A program made the position numbers and the translations under genes. Source: Cheilinus undulatus (Eukaryota; Chordata; Actinopteri; Labriformes; Labridae). From it: a stretch of 64,000 nt of DNA. Of this stretch, positions 21,771-34,341 are shown piece after piece (the first letter of the stretch is position 1; the number at the start of each line of letters is the position of its first letter). Below the pieces are notes generated by a model that saw nothing but the letters and a program-made list of their open reading frames with translations, was not told where the DNA came from and ran no database searches. The stretch spans positions 41,423,874-41,487,873 of the forward strand of contig NC_054868.1 of assembly GCF_018320785.1 (NCBI RefSeq). The letters run 5' to 3'.

Positions 21771-24300
21771 TTTTCCCATGAGCAGATACCCTGGAGGGGT
21801 TTCATCATGTTTTTATTACCCTGGACAGCATCCTGGAGCGCACTTTGTCACATATTGTCCAATGGCAGGGCATCCATTGTGGGAGCGTCATTAGGGCATT
21901 GGGGGAAGAGACCCCCAGTGCTTTAGTTATTTTTCAGTTGTAGTAATAACATGGGGTTGTTTAATTCTCACATGACACCTGGACTTGCCCCCAGTGTGCA
22001 GCAGCACACCATTTTGGAGCCGCTGCTCTAAACCATCAGTTCCTAACCTGGGATCCTTGCCTCCTTATGTTGGGTGTGGGACCCTGTCTGCTCTGACATT
22101 GTCACAATTAGATGTACACCTATCTTTTCTATACCCTGATTAGAAACAATGTACAACAGCATATAAGGGCCACCCTAAAAAGGTAAAAAAATAAAGAGTA
22201 TCTGTTAATTTTTTATAAACAAAATTGTAATTGATAAAAAAAATGTTAGAGATAATTAAGTTGTATATTTATGAGAAACTAAACTTCATATTTTAGAGTT
22301 AAAAAAGTCATATATTTAAGTGAAAAAATAAATCCAAAGTTTAAAAAGTCATAGGTTTTGATGTTGTAGTCTCAAAATGTAATTTTGTGAAAATCATAGA
22401 CCTTGGAAATCAAACTGAAGACAGCAGTTTACATCAATGTCTCTTCCAAGTCCAGATGTTAACAACAATGTGATGACCCTGGGTTAAAATCACGGGAATT
22501 ATCTTATTGATCAGTCCCAGTAAGAAGCACTATTTGATTACTCTCTTAACTGCAAGACTTGTACAAGGACACAGTTTCATCTGGTATCATATATTTGGGG
22601 CCGAACAAGACCAAGACCGCTCTCCAGTACAACAACATGACAGGTACGGTAAAGTTCCATTGGGTTATTCAAAGTAAAAGTCCAATCAGTCTGGTTTTGT
22701 GGTGAGACGACTCACATTTTCATACACTTTTAAACCGAAGTGTTTCTGAGATACAGTAGCTCTTTGGTTGTTGCAGTAACATGCATCATCTTTACTCAAA
22801 TTAATAAATGATTTTAAAAAACATAAGTTTGTAAGAGACATTAACTCATAAGCTATCTTCATTTCCATCTACATCTTCTCTGCCCAAAAAAAGCTGTTGT
22901 GAATTTCCACCAGATGCCTGGTGGAAAATAACCTCAAAAGACATCACATTCTATTCTTGTATTTAGTGACCCCCAGTCTTTGGAAATTCAACGTTATTTC
23001 AATGTTGATCATAGCGAGCACTTTCAATGTGTTTTTCAATGTCTGACATCAATGTTGATTTCAATCTTCAGCCTGACAGTATCCCAATGTTGATTCAATG
23101 ACTTTTTGCTATCTGGGTCGTCATAAGCACAGCTGTGATCAGCTATTAGCCAGCTGTTCCCAGTTATCGCCTCCCAGCTCCCACAGCCAATCACGACTCT
23201 TTCTCTCCGCACAGTGATGTATTCAAATATGACTTCCTTCTAGCTAATTCCTGCTTGCATTAATGCTGATGCACTATGCTGCTGCTACTGGAAAAGCTTC
23301 CCCTCCTCCACCCCAGCCTCCTCATTTATAACATAAAGCTTGTTGCACCCTCATATTGAGATTCATGCTACTATGGATTAATTACTTTTGAACTAACTTT
23401 ATTGTATTTTATTGAATTGTTATAAATGCATCAATCGAAATGAGGGTTTATGTCCTCCCTGGAAAGTCGAATCATGCTGCTTGACTAACCCAGGGAGCAT
23501 CTTTAGAGCATAGCCTTCACTGCTGAGTAGAACTGTATATCCATTTTGCAATAAAATGGTTAAATGTATGACGAGAGAGGTCCTGACTGAAATAATTTCA
23601 ACATCCGAACCAAATAATAGCTTCACAAAATTTCAGCTGATTGAAGAATTGTGAATTTCACTATGATGTAGCATGAAACAATATGTTAAATCTTGACATC
23701 TTTAACTTAATAACATCATAGAAGCAACAAAAGTAACAGCAGAAGTATCAAGCTTAATAGCAAATACACTGGCTTTGTCATAAGGACTAAAGATGAAAGA
23801 GATTAAGTACTACATTCAAAATTTTCTTTGCTATAATTTTCATTTGACTGTAAAATTAAATGGAAAGTGAAGTAGTGGAATATGATGATAAAAAGGCATA
23901 AACTGTGGAGTGAAATGTGCTTTTTAGAGTGCTTTAAAGCAGACAAAGCACTGCATGTGTATAATTTTACTTTATGACCTCCCACCATTGTTTGTCAGTC
24001 ATATAAATGTCTTTTACAACAGTGATGACGGCTTCTGTACCTCCATAAACCGCTGTTTTCTTTTCCTTAACGGGTCAGTTCAATCATTTCTTAGCATTGC
24101 AATCACATAAATCTCTCAGTGAACACATTTTCATGTTTGAACGAGATACCAGAGAATAAATCCTTACATTTTGTTTTGAGTGAACGTCTTCTTTAATATC
24201 CAAAGGGAAACACCACAAATCAAACTTTTCCATACTGCTGGATGCTCATCAAATAAAAAACAGCATTACTAACTGCTGACTGGCTGTCTTAAAGGAAGAT
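21771..24300. other. Intergenic, no gene; one diffuse internal repeat
   Basis: No exon recognised. 22985-23105 is built from loosely repeated TCAATGTTGAT / TTTCAATG phrases, a style of interspersed repeat common in fish, but no boundaries are clear. The rest is AT-rich and unclassified. Confidence 0.4.
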
Positions 24301-24309
24301 GTTTTTCTC

Positions 24310-24700
24310 TCTCTATTTTATTGTGTCGGGTTAAAGGAGGGGTCATCCCAGGTTCCTCTTACTTTTTCATTGTTTTCATGGGAGCGGTTGCCGTTGATTG
24401 TTGCCACAGAAACGAGCAGCCAATAACACGGTCCGAACAGCAGGGTGTGGGGTCAGGCCACCTCGAGCCACAGGAAGAACAATGCCTCCAGCTCCTCCCA
24501 CTGCGCTGCCTTGCATGTTTTTGGGTGTCTGTGGGTGGGCATGTGTCCGCTCGACTTTGTGGGTCACATCTGAAGTACTTAGTGGAGCGTGGAGTCGTGT
24601 TTTGATGTTTTTCTTTTTTGTGTGTACCCCTCCTGACATCCAACCCTCCTCCTATTCTTCGTCACTGACTGAGCCTCACTGCAGATCAAGTTCAAGTTGA
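24310..24700. other. Unexplained GC-richer island
   Basis: This patch stands out in an AT-rich region, and several frames stay open on both strands for 87-100 codons. I see no domain, no acceptor/donor pair framing a likely exon and no repeat signature. It could be a regulatory element, a decayed gene or a transposon core. Confidence 0.3.
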
Positions 24701-24842
24701 TGGAGAAGTTTGTTTTGAAGCGCAGACACAAAACCATTGTAACCAAGCAGAAAGTTATCAACAGTATAAAAAGTATGACTGATAAAACAATGACTCCTTT
24801 TCTTCTGTCTTTTTTTAATCTTGACTTATTTGAATATTAAAG

Positions 24843-25663
24843 TGCATTCAGAAAGTATTCAGACCACCTTCCCTTTTTCAGTTTTGTTATCTTACAGCCT
24901 GATGCTACAGTCATTAAAATTCATTTTTTCTCTCAGTCAGTAAGGAAGGCCTCACAGCTGATGATGCATATCAGAGCAAAACCAAGCTATGGAGTCAAAG
25001 GAACTGTCTGCAGAGCTCAGAGACAGGAATGGTGACTAGCACAGATTTGGGGACGGCTTCACAAAAATCTGCTGCACTGAAATTTTTCAAGAGCAAAGTG
25101 GACTTTTCCAGAGATACTGTGTGGAGATGGTCCAGAAGGACAACCATCACTGCAGCACTCCACTGATATGGGCTTGTGGCAGAGTGGCCTCTCATCAGCG
25201 CAAAATACAGCAGAGTTTGCAAAAAAAGCACCTGATGGACTCTGGTCTAATGAAGCCAAGACTGAAATGTTTGGCTTCAATTCCAAACATTATGTCAGGA
25301 GGAAAGCAGGTACCTCTCATTACCTGCCCAATACCATCCCAACAGTGAAGCATGGTGGTGGCAGCATCATGCTGTGGGGGTGTTTTTCAGCTGAGACGGG
25401 TCAGGGTTGAGGGAAAGCTGAATGGAGCAAAGTAAAGACATATCCTCAATGAAAACATGTTCTTTAGGACGTCAGACTGGGCCAAAGGTCACCTGGGGAC
25501 AACACTGTAAATGTCCTAGAGTGACCCAGCCAGAGCCCTGACTTGAACTCTACTGAACATCCACTGAATTTGGCTGTGCGCCGAGGGTCCTCAACCTGAC
25601 TGAGCTTGAGAGGATTTGCAAAATTGAAAAAGTGAAGGGAATCTGAGTACTTTCTGAATGCAT
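24843..25663 (+). mobile_element. Tc1/mariner-type relic, plus orientation
   Basis: The left end TGCATTCAGAAAGTATTCAG is mirrored at 25640-25663 (complement TGCATTCAGAAAGTACTCAG). The + strand carries recognisable but frame-broken Tc1 transposase text, such as [14 protein letters not shown] near 25210-25260 and [14 protein letters not shown] near 25350-25395. These precede the region where the catalytic Asp block should lie, which is degraded. It is non-functional and distinct from the copy at 15214. Confidence 0.8.
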
Positions 25664-25757
25664 GTATGTCTATGTTCCTGCATTTTTTTTCTCCTCTGCT
25701 TGAGAACCCTCTTTAAAGTCCTCTTCAGAAAAGTTTTGCACCTTAGGTGCTCTCTAA

Positions 25758-26068
25758 CAGGGGCGTAACTAGGGATTTTGGACCCCCAGAAAGAATATTA
25801 TACAGGGCCCACCTTAACCGGCTAGCCAAGCAACAAATGTTGCATCACTTTTCAAGTTTTCATGCATTTTAATGTAATTTTGAACCATGATTTCCTCATT
25901 TATGAGCAGTATTTTACTATAGTTAAACTAAATGTACCAGTTCTTTTTTTGTTCTATTTGACACAAATTTCAGTCTGTTGACTGATTCATTTAGTCGCTT
26001 TTGATTCAATAAAGACTCCAATTACTACGGGCCCGGGTAATCTGACCCCCCCCCCCGCTACACCCATG
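25758..26068. mobile_element. hAT-type MITE, 311 bp, perfect 8-bp TSD
   Basis: The 8-mer CTCTCTAA flanks it exactly (25750-25757 and 26069-26076). Ends are CAGGGGCGTAACTAGGG and, as complement, CATGGGTGTAGCGGGGG. There is no coding capacity. The 8-bp duplication and CA-start ends place it in the hAT superfamily. Confidence 0.8.
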
Positions 26069-26079
26069 CTCTCTAAAGT

Positions 26080-27120
26080 ACTAGTGAATGTTTTAAGGTG
26101 GGAGAAACTCACTAAAGATTTATGAATCTCCCACAGCCTTGTTATTCTTAACAGTTTAATGTTCTGTGTTTTAGTGGCATTGATTTATCTACAGTTTTCC
26201 CATGTTTCATGGGTAAATGTCAAGTAGTTCACAACTGTAGACAAAAGCAACAAAGGTGTAACGAGAAACATGACTCAAAGATCAAGAATTACGAGAGCAG
26301 CTCAGGCTTACTCAATAGTATCAGGAACAGAGGCCAAAAAGTAGGCATGACTGTTACAGAGCATGAAAGATCATCAGGCTGAGAATGAATGCAAAGTGGG
26401 CTGGTGTTCACTCTGCAGGAGGAAAGTGGAGAGGTGTGTGAGTGGGCAGGAAAAATCAGGTGATGGAGAACGGCGGGAACGGGAGTTTCTACGGGGCAGG
26501 AGGGAGTGGCGGGATCAAAAAAGTTCACACATGTCAAGAATACAAAGACACCAATAAATGTGAGAACTAGGAGTTCCCTCGAAATAATTAAAGCGAAGAT
26601 AAAAAATGGAAAAGATAGAACAGGTAAACAGGAGTCACACAGGAAACCTCTATCAGAGGAAAAATTAAAGCTTCACGGAGCTGCTTAAAGCGGCTTTAAC
26701 ATTCTTGTTTAAGAAAATGTTTGTTTTTTTTGGATATCCATGATACTAGTTTCTTAGGAATTGTACGACAGAGAGGTTATCATGGGTAAATAAACAGATC
26801 AAACATCGATAAAGCAGGAATGTTGTGAGGAGGTGGAGCCAGGCTTGCAGAGCTTATGACCCTAATGTTTCTCAAAAGCCCTGAACTTTTATTCTGGTAA
26901 AAGTGTGTGTTGCTGCAGAGTGTAATAATAGATAAATACTGAAAGTAATGGATAATAATAAACAAAAGAATATCATTTAAAACTGTTCTTCATTTAATCA
27001 CCTCGTGGATTTTCATAAACAAATCAATGTGAAACCAAAGGTTTTGCTTTTTACTATTGCACTCGATTCCTACCATACCGATGTTGTGCAACTTTAAGAA
27101 ATAAACTTTAACGGTAATTT
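26080..27120. other. Intergenic, nothing recognised
   Basis: No exon or classifiable repeat found. A purine-rich patch (26380-26690) keeps frames open by composition only. Confidence 0.4.
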
Positions 27121-27121
27121 T

Positions 27122-27286
27122 TAAAATATGTATTTTTGGTCTTTTCATGCCTTTTATTGACAGTGGAGGACAGTGGGTAGAATTAGAAACAAAGATGAGA
27201 GAGTGGAGGAGAGACATGTGGGAAAGAAGCCACAGGGCCACCCTTGTACAGTGAGTGCGACCCAATTACTTGGCTGTCAGCACCCC
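27122..27286 (-). mobile_element. Old tRNA-derived SINE, main family
   Basis: Same order of landmarks as 6749 and 20096 on the - strand: degenerate tRNA-like head, CATGTCTCTCC, CCACTGTCCTCC, AATAAAAGGCATG. The B box is eroded, so it is an older copy. Confidence 0.6.
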
Positions 27287-27526
27287 AATCAGTAATTTAA
27301 GAAAGAGGAAGTGAAAATTATCTTTTTTTTCAACATGTTTTATGATTTTTTAATCTCAAAGTGTTTCAGGACACTTTCAGATCAGTCCACACAAATCTAT
27401 CCAAGTGTTGACTTGACTGTATCGCTGTAGCCCAGCATCTAACATCATAAAGTTGGGGAACCACATTGCCCAAAACAGGAAAATGTTTTTGTTGTTGTTA
27501 GGACTTTTGTGAAGTGAACAGAGATA

Positions 27527-28058
27527 TTAAAGGTCCTGTAAAGTGAACTCCAAAATGTGTTTTAACACACTAGATATGTTGGAATATGGTTGCTGTAAAC
27601 ATGTGAAAACACTGAGATCTACATGTAACAGAATTTTGGATTTAGACCATTAGAAAGTTTCCACCTCTCTCCTGGTTTGGCTTAATTTGGATGGGGCAAA
27701 CATGCCTTTGCCTGACTTTGTCTCTTCTCTGGCACAGAGCCAGGCAGCTGTGCTCTAACCATATGGTCAAGTGGCAGGATAATGGCGTGAGACTTTCCTC
27801 CATTCAGATTGTAGCATTTTTTAAATTTAAGAGGATCGTATTTCTCATGAGTGGGCGTGGCTTCAGTTCATTCAACAGACACGCCCACACCACAATAGAG
27901 CAGATTTTACTGCCACATTTTTCGGGATTTTGAAGCTTAATTTTATAAACCTAGAGATCCTTTATTTGAGATTAAATTTGACCTGTGCATTCATAACACA
28001 GTGACCTATCATACAACAAACCTAAACACAGATTTATGTCCACTTCACAGGGTCTTTA
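27527..28058. mobile_element. MITE of about 530 bp with TTAAAG termini
   Basis: Left end TTAAAGGTCCTGTAAAGTGA and right end, as complement, TTAAAGACCCTGTGAAGTGG form an imperfect inverted repeat. There is no transposase. An inverted partial copy lies at 10408. Superfamily undecided; the sequence does not show a clean target duplication. Confidence 0.65.
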
Positions 28059-28808
28059 AGGAGCAGTGGAGGACTTGTTTTACATCACTGTGGCTACAGA
28101 CAGACAAAGTTTGCTGAAAGGGACAATTAAGCATGCAATCAGTTACATAAGAAAAATAATGCACTACTTATGGAACCTAATCCTATCATGATAAACGCAT
28201 GAGTGCTCACTTGTTGCATGTTTGCCCTTTCAGCACAACCTAAAATGTGTGCAAACCTTCTTTTAACTGCACACATTGTGACTATTAGATTACTAATGCT
28301 TGTACCTTTGGTTGTGTTAAGTCTCATGAACTCTTCACTATCCTGTTAATCATTGCAGGATACTTAGTTTGTATCTTGTGACCCCACACAGGGGTCCTGA
28401 CCCTAGAGGGCGCTAAACTGTTTCCCATTTTTTGACCTTTACTCTGGTGTCAGACTTCGAGTCCAACTGAAGATTCCTCTGATCCGTATGGAGCACAGCA
28501 GTTACATAATCTCTACAAATAGCTTCTTTGTGTTCTCAACTACATACACTTTCTACAATTCCCTTATTTCATTATTCAGTTTATAACAAGTTCCTTTTTC
28601 TGTGGCTGATTTAACAGATTAATCCTTGATCCACCAGAAGTTCCTTAATTTCTTTCAAAATAAAAGCAGGATTATGTCCAAACAGCAGGCTAATAACTCG
28701 TAGTTTAAGACAGTACACACGCAAAATAAAACACAACAGATTACATGCAAATAGTGTTTTAAAATAAGAAAAAAGAAGGAGATTATTCCCAAACATTTGT
28801 GATTTAAG

Positions 28809-30227
28809 ACATGTGGACAAAATTGTTGGTTCCCTTCTGTTAAGGAAAGAAAAACCCACAATGGTCACTGATATAACTTGAAACTGAAAAAAGTAATAAT
28901 GAGTAGAAATTTACTGAAAATTAACTTGTGAAAATCAGTTATTGCTTTTAAACTATTAAAAAAGCTAATGAAACTAGCCTGGACAAAAATGATGGTACTA
29001 TTAGCTTAATATTTTTCTGAAGGCAACCACTGCAATGGAGAGATTTCTCTAACTCTCAGTAAAACTTTTGCACCTGTCCACAGGTGTTTTGGCCCACTCC
29101 TCGTGAGCAAACTGCTCCAGCTGTCCCAGGTTTGAAGGGGGTCTTCTCCAGACTGCATGTTTCAGCTCCTTCTATGGATGTTCACTAGGATTTAGATCAG
29201 AGCTTATACAAGGTTGTTTAGTTCTTAGCCATTCTTGGGTGTTTTAGTGGTGTGTTTTGGGTCATTATCCTGCTGGAGGACCCATGACCTGCAACTTAGA
29301 CCAAGATTTCCAACACCAGTAGTCCATTTCACTTCAGAATGCCTTGATAGTCTTATGATTTCATTGTACCTTGCACAGTTTTAAGACAGCCTGTGCCAGA
29401 TGCAGCAAAGAAGCCCCGAACATAACCGGGCCTCCTCCATGTTTCGCAGTAGGTACAGAGTTCTTTTCTTTGTATGGTTCATTTTTGTGTCTGTGAACTT
29501 AAATGTGCATTTTAGCAAATTCCAGTCTCATTTTTTTATGATTTGTTTTCAACAGTGGAGTCTTTCTCAGTCTGATGGTACTGATCTACCTTGACCTTGG
29601 AGTTCACCTCCAATCTATTTGGAAGTTGTTCTAGGTTCTTTGGTTATCATTCGTATTATCCGTCTCCTCAATTTGTCATCAATTTTCCTCTTGTGGCCAT
29701 GTCCAAGGCGGTTGGCCACAGTCCTGTGGATCTTAAATTTCTAGATAATTTGTGCGGCTGTAGTCACAGGAACATCAAGCTGCTTTGAGATGGTCTTACA
29801 GCCTTTTCCTTTAACATGCTTGTCTATAATTTTCTTTCTAATCTCCTGGGACAACTGTCTCCTTAGTTTTCTGTGGTCCATTTTCAGTGTGGTACACACC
29901 ATGACAGTGACTACTTTCACATTTAAATAGGCAGACTGACTGATCACAAGTTTGAAGACATCTGTTATAATTATTAGAGAACAAATCTTAGTTTAACATG
30001 TCCCTATGGTCAAATTATTTTCAATCTTTTCTAGGGGTACCATTAATCTTGTTCAGGTCAGTTTCATTAGTTTGTTTTTGGGTGATTCTGTTGAACCACA
30101 GTTCAAAAGCAATGTCTAATTTTCAGTGTTTTTTTATTTACTATTACTTTTGTCTATCTCAATTTCTTTCACTGGGTTTTTCTTTCTTCAACGGAGGGAT
30201 ACCAATGATTTTGACCACATGTTCAGA
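28809..30227 (-). mobile_element. Tc1/mariner-type element, minus orientation, decayed
   Basis: Inverted termini: ACATGTGGACAAAATTGTTG at 28809 and the complement ACATGTGGTCAAAATCATTG ending near 30227. Their internal parts also match (GGAAAGAAAAACCCA versus GAAGAAAGAAAAACCCA). The - strand at 29741-29890 encodes a typical Tc1 helix-turn-helix: MDHRKLRRQLSQEIRKKIID, then KGKGCKTISKQLDVPVTT. Downstream text resembles the Tc1 catalytic region but is frame-broken. This is the longest Tc1 relic here. Confidence 0.8.
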
Positions 30228-30489
30228 TAAATTAATTGTCCGACAGACCTCGTAATAACATTTTTTAGTCTTTTGGTCAATATTTGTTTTGAAAACTGAG
30301 CAGTTTCACTTTGTGGCATCTACAAGTTTCTGTTTAAAGTCCAGACCATGACCTGGTGCTGTAAACAAGCACAGATGAGTGGGTGCACTGTTGTCTCCAA
30401 TATTTATATCTCAGGGTCTCTAAGTTGGCTGAGAATTTGTCTGTGTATCAACAAGTAAAAGTCAAAAATAAACAAGCGACTGGGGCAGC

Positions 30490-30625
30490 TGGTCGAGTAT
30501 TTTTGTGCAGGTTCAATACTGTTAGTTTGCATGGCGCATGCACACAGGACTGTTGTCCTTGAAACAGATGATCTGGGTTCAAATCAAACCTGTGTGCACA
30601 TATAAGGGCCTGCGGCTCCAGCTCT
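30490..30625 (+). mobile_element. tRNA-derived SINE fragment
   Basis: GGCAGCTGGTCGAGTA resembles an A box and CTGGGTTCAAATCAAACC is a B-box block. The body is short and decayed. Confidence 0.45.
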
Positions 30626-30629
30626 GAGT

Positions 30630-33600
30630 TTTGAATTAAAAAGGATACACTGAGCCCTCCATTGAATCAATAAGATCTAAGTTGTAACTTGAGTCACTTG
30701 GCACAGTCTCAGCAGGTGAAAACTAGGCCGCATTTGAAGCTGTACAAGGCTGGTGTAACCTGTAGGCGGTACTATCTTAGGTAGAAAAATAAAAGTGCCT
30801 CCAGCTTATTCTCACACCTACACAGATATATATTCACCAGTTAAAACGCACCTACAGTAAGGTTTTTATTTCCACCAGACTGTTGTCTTCTATCCATTCA
30901 TCTGTCTTAAATATGAAAAAGGCCATACTCACATTCCTGTGAAGATTTAGCTGTGAACATTAAACGCTATGAATGTATACAAGAGGAACATCCTAAACAA
31001 ACATGCAGTGTAAAGCCCACATGAATGTGTTAGCACCTGTTTCATTCATCAGCAGAGCGTATAGACAGTCAGAGTGGACTCTGCTGTTAGGGGGATTGTG
31101 TCTTCACATGAAAGGCTCCACATCTCACAGGGCCTTTAGAGGAAGTTGTTTTAATACTGTGAGTAGCTTAGTCAAAGGCTGCAGCTTTCACAGGTGTTTG
31201 TTTAGTTTGTAAAGCATCGTCGCTGCCTCCCTGGGTGAGTATAGGAAACAAGATGAGGCATGCAGCCTTGACGCCTTTATGGATATGAGCAGGAAAAAGA
31301 ACACATGTGAGATGATGATTATTGTCTAAAATGTGTTTCCCTTCAGGGATCTCCCCCCTCATTAAGGTATTACAGGCTTTAGTGTCAGTCTGACAGTGTT
31401 CGCCTTCATTGGTCTCCTTCAAAAACTGTAAATTAAAGGGACCTTCCACTAATTTAACATGTCAAAGGCGATTTTCCACCCAGAGAAAGCGCTAGTCAGC
31501 CTGTGGAAACTTTCATTAAAGGGAAGGTTGAAACATGAAAGATGACTGAAAATGGGGGGACTGTAAAGCTATGAGTAAACAGGAAATCATTTGAATTACA
31601 AACTGACTGACTGACATCCACCCAGGGATGCTGGAAGTCTGAGTCTGTTGTACCGTCTGACCCAGCCTTAAACTGTCTCATTTTTTGAGCAGCTGGTAAC
31701 CAAAATGAAGAAATGAACTATTTTCAGTTTATATCTCTAGTTTTCGCATTTATGAATCCCTGTTTATTGTTGTTTTCCATTTCAGCAATCCAATTCAGCT
31801 GACATCCTGATTTATCCATTTCAGGGCTTTTTAAACTCAAAGTAATGCTGGTTAACACTCAGTGTAAAAAAAATGTTACAATGAGGATGACCAAAGATGG
31901 CAGCACATATAAAAAACAATAGAAACACTCCACTTTAATAGGCTTTCCTAACTCTTTTGCAAGGTCAGACCTCATAAATATCAAATGCAACAATTGTTTT
32001 TTTTTTTTAATTTAACCCTTTAAATGCTAGTTTAAGTGTGAAACCCTGCTATTTGTGAGGAAAAAACCCCACAAACAATGAAATATTTTCCTATACTGCA
32101 TGCATGGATTTCTTTTAATGTGATAATCACGGGGGTAAGGCTAAGTAACACCAGCTTAGTTAAAGTTAACACCAGTTAAAGTCCATGGGCATTTTCTGTA
32201 TTTCGGATTGGAGTGGAAAGGTATGACAGTATCCACTGCTAGCCTCAAGTGTGAGATAGGTTTTTCTGCTGTTGCCAAAGACAAAAAAAAGAAATCAAAG
32301 CTAGACACTGAAAATGGATAGATTGGCATTCTCACATCTGCATCTAAAACTTAAGAAGATCTGCAGCAAATAAGCCCACAGTCTTCACTGAACTTGTTGC
32401 AGGACTGAGCGTATGAATCTTAAAGATTTTCATTATGTTTTTATTTACAGGTAATCATTCATCTTCAAAGAGTTAGTTAGACTTTTGCAAAAATTGTGAA
32501 TGACTCTGTGTTAGCTGACATTTACATGATTTTACATGTCGGTATGTGAGGGTTGGGGGGGGTGGAGGGGGGGGGGTGGAAATATTTTCCCCTGCCAAAG
32601 GGGTCGTGACAGATAAAGTTTGGGAACCACTGCATTAAAGTTCTGCTTTAAAATCTTAATATTCTATTTTTTTTAAAGTAACCACCAAACTGTATGTTGT
32701 TCGTACTATACAGTCAAAATGATGAAAAAGAAAGAAAACAAAATATGCCCCCAAAAAAGCAACGACATGGCCTAAACACCCTCTAAGGGTTTTAACACAC
32801 AGTTCATTGGCAGTCCACTTGGCTTGTCCCACACCAGCTGATCAATGAGGAGGGGAATACCAGCTGGCAATTCTACTTTTAGAAAAGCTATAGAGGCATT
32901 AGTGGACAGGCTAAAGTAAAGAAAGTTCTAACCTTTTTTTTTTTTGGTCATGCACCTATTGATTTGGGCACTCTACTGATTTGGACCCCTGGACACCTGC
33001 CCAGCTGCCCTAATGGTCAATGTGGCCTTGGTCTGCCCATCCCAAGGGTTAAACCTATCATCATGAGCAAACATGTTTTTAAACATGCTTCTGATGCACA
33101 ATCCAGTGTTTGTATTTCATAAAAAGGCGTACTAAAGCCTGATTAAAGTGTTTTTGAAACAAGTGGTCCTAGAATACAGAGTTTAACAGGTAAAAATGTA
33201 AAAAAAAAAAATCTGCTCAGTGAATGGTTTAAAATCATGTCAGTATCTCATACCACATCTCAGTGCTGCTAAATTCCAACTTCAAAGAAGAGAGAGATTT
33301 AAAACTGCAGTTTGACTCTAATCTGTTGGACATGCACTCAGTCTATCCAGGAGAACATAATCTTACAGTGGATCTCCATTTGATCAAAGCCAACAGGAGC
33401 CAAAAATGAAAAAGAAATCAGCCCACATGATGAGGTGACAGCTGATGCTTGGATGGTATCCTCATTTCCTTCCTCACTCTTGATCTTTAACCTCTAACTA
33501 CTTCCTCCTTCCTGGAATGTGTCCTTGAATGCGTCAGTAAAGCAATATGTCTACAAAATTCCCCCTTTTTTGCGCCTTCAAAGAGCGCGGACTTCCGTTT

Positions 33601-34075
33601 AAAGGTAGAAATCGCTCTCCAGTTGGCGTTTTTTAAAAGTGTCTGTCTGAGGGGACAAAGAGCAGCAGGTCAGAAGTCAACAGGGTCAACAGCAGACAGG
33701 AAAGCATAAAACTCACATCTGTGCTTGCACTTGTTCAAGGATTACCTACACATGCCACACACACGTGTGCGCACAGCTGGATCATAGCAGTCCTGACTAT
33801 TTATAAATGTCTTCTAATGCAGCTGGCTGCTGTCACTGAGAAAGTAATTAGAGGCTGCTGCAGGAAACAGGAGGAACAGGCCTTATATTTGGATGCCATG
33901 CACAATCACTCCACTTGTGTGTATGAAAAAAAGAAAGAGCCTTTCATCGTGAATGTGTACATACGGGTGGTGGTTAAACCTGAGGGCACAGCGGCGGAGG
34001 AAACAAGGCCAAGAAAGAAGTTAATCTGCAAAAAGAAAGGTAATTCTGATTTCTGCACTCAAATAAAGAAAACCT
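30630..34075. other. Intergenic; G-rich tract and a hAT-like end
   Basis: No gene recognised. 32549-32579 is a G-dominated tract with several runs of four or more G. It is followed by GTTTGGGAACCACTG at 32618-32632, the complement of a CAGTGGTTCCCAAAC hAT-like terminus whose partner end I could not find. A 191-codon + frame at 33721-34296 runs into the repeats below and is not supported as a gene. Confidence 0.4.
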
Positions 34076-34341
34076 CCCTTACTGATCACTTTATTAGGTA
34101 CACCTGTTCCACGAAAGATGTGAAACAATTTGATTGTGGAATCAGGATTTCAGAAGACAGAATCAATGAAAGAGTATTCTTATGGAGTAAAGTAAATAAT
34201 TCTCCATGGGCTTATGACAGGTGTGTCCAAACTATGGGCTGGGGGCCAGATTGCAGCCTGCAGCCCATTTTTGATTGGCCAGCAGCAAATTCTTGAAATA
34301 ATATGAAATATGGTCCACGTTAAAACATGAAGCTTGTGCTT

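Noticed and set aside
33721-34296. 191-codon + strand frame
   Set aside because: No family resemblance, and its last third runs through the TIR element (34082) and into the hAT element (34218). A chance frame across repeats.
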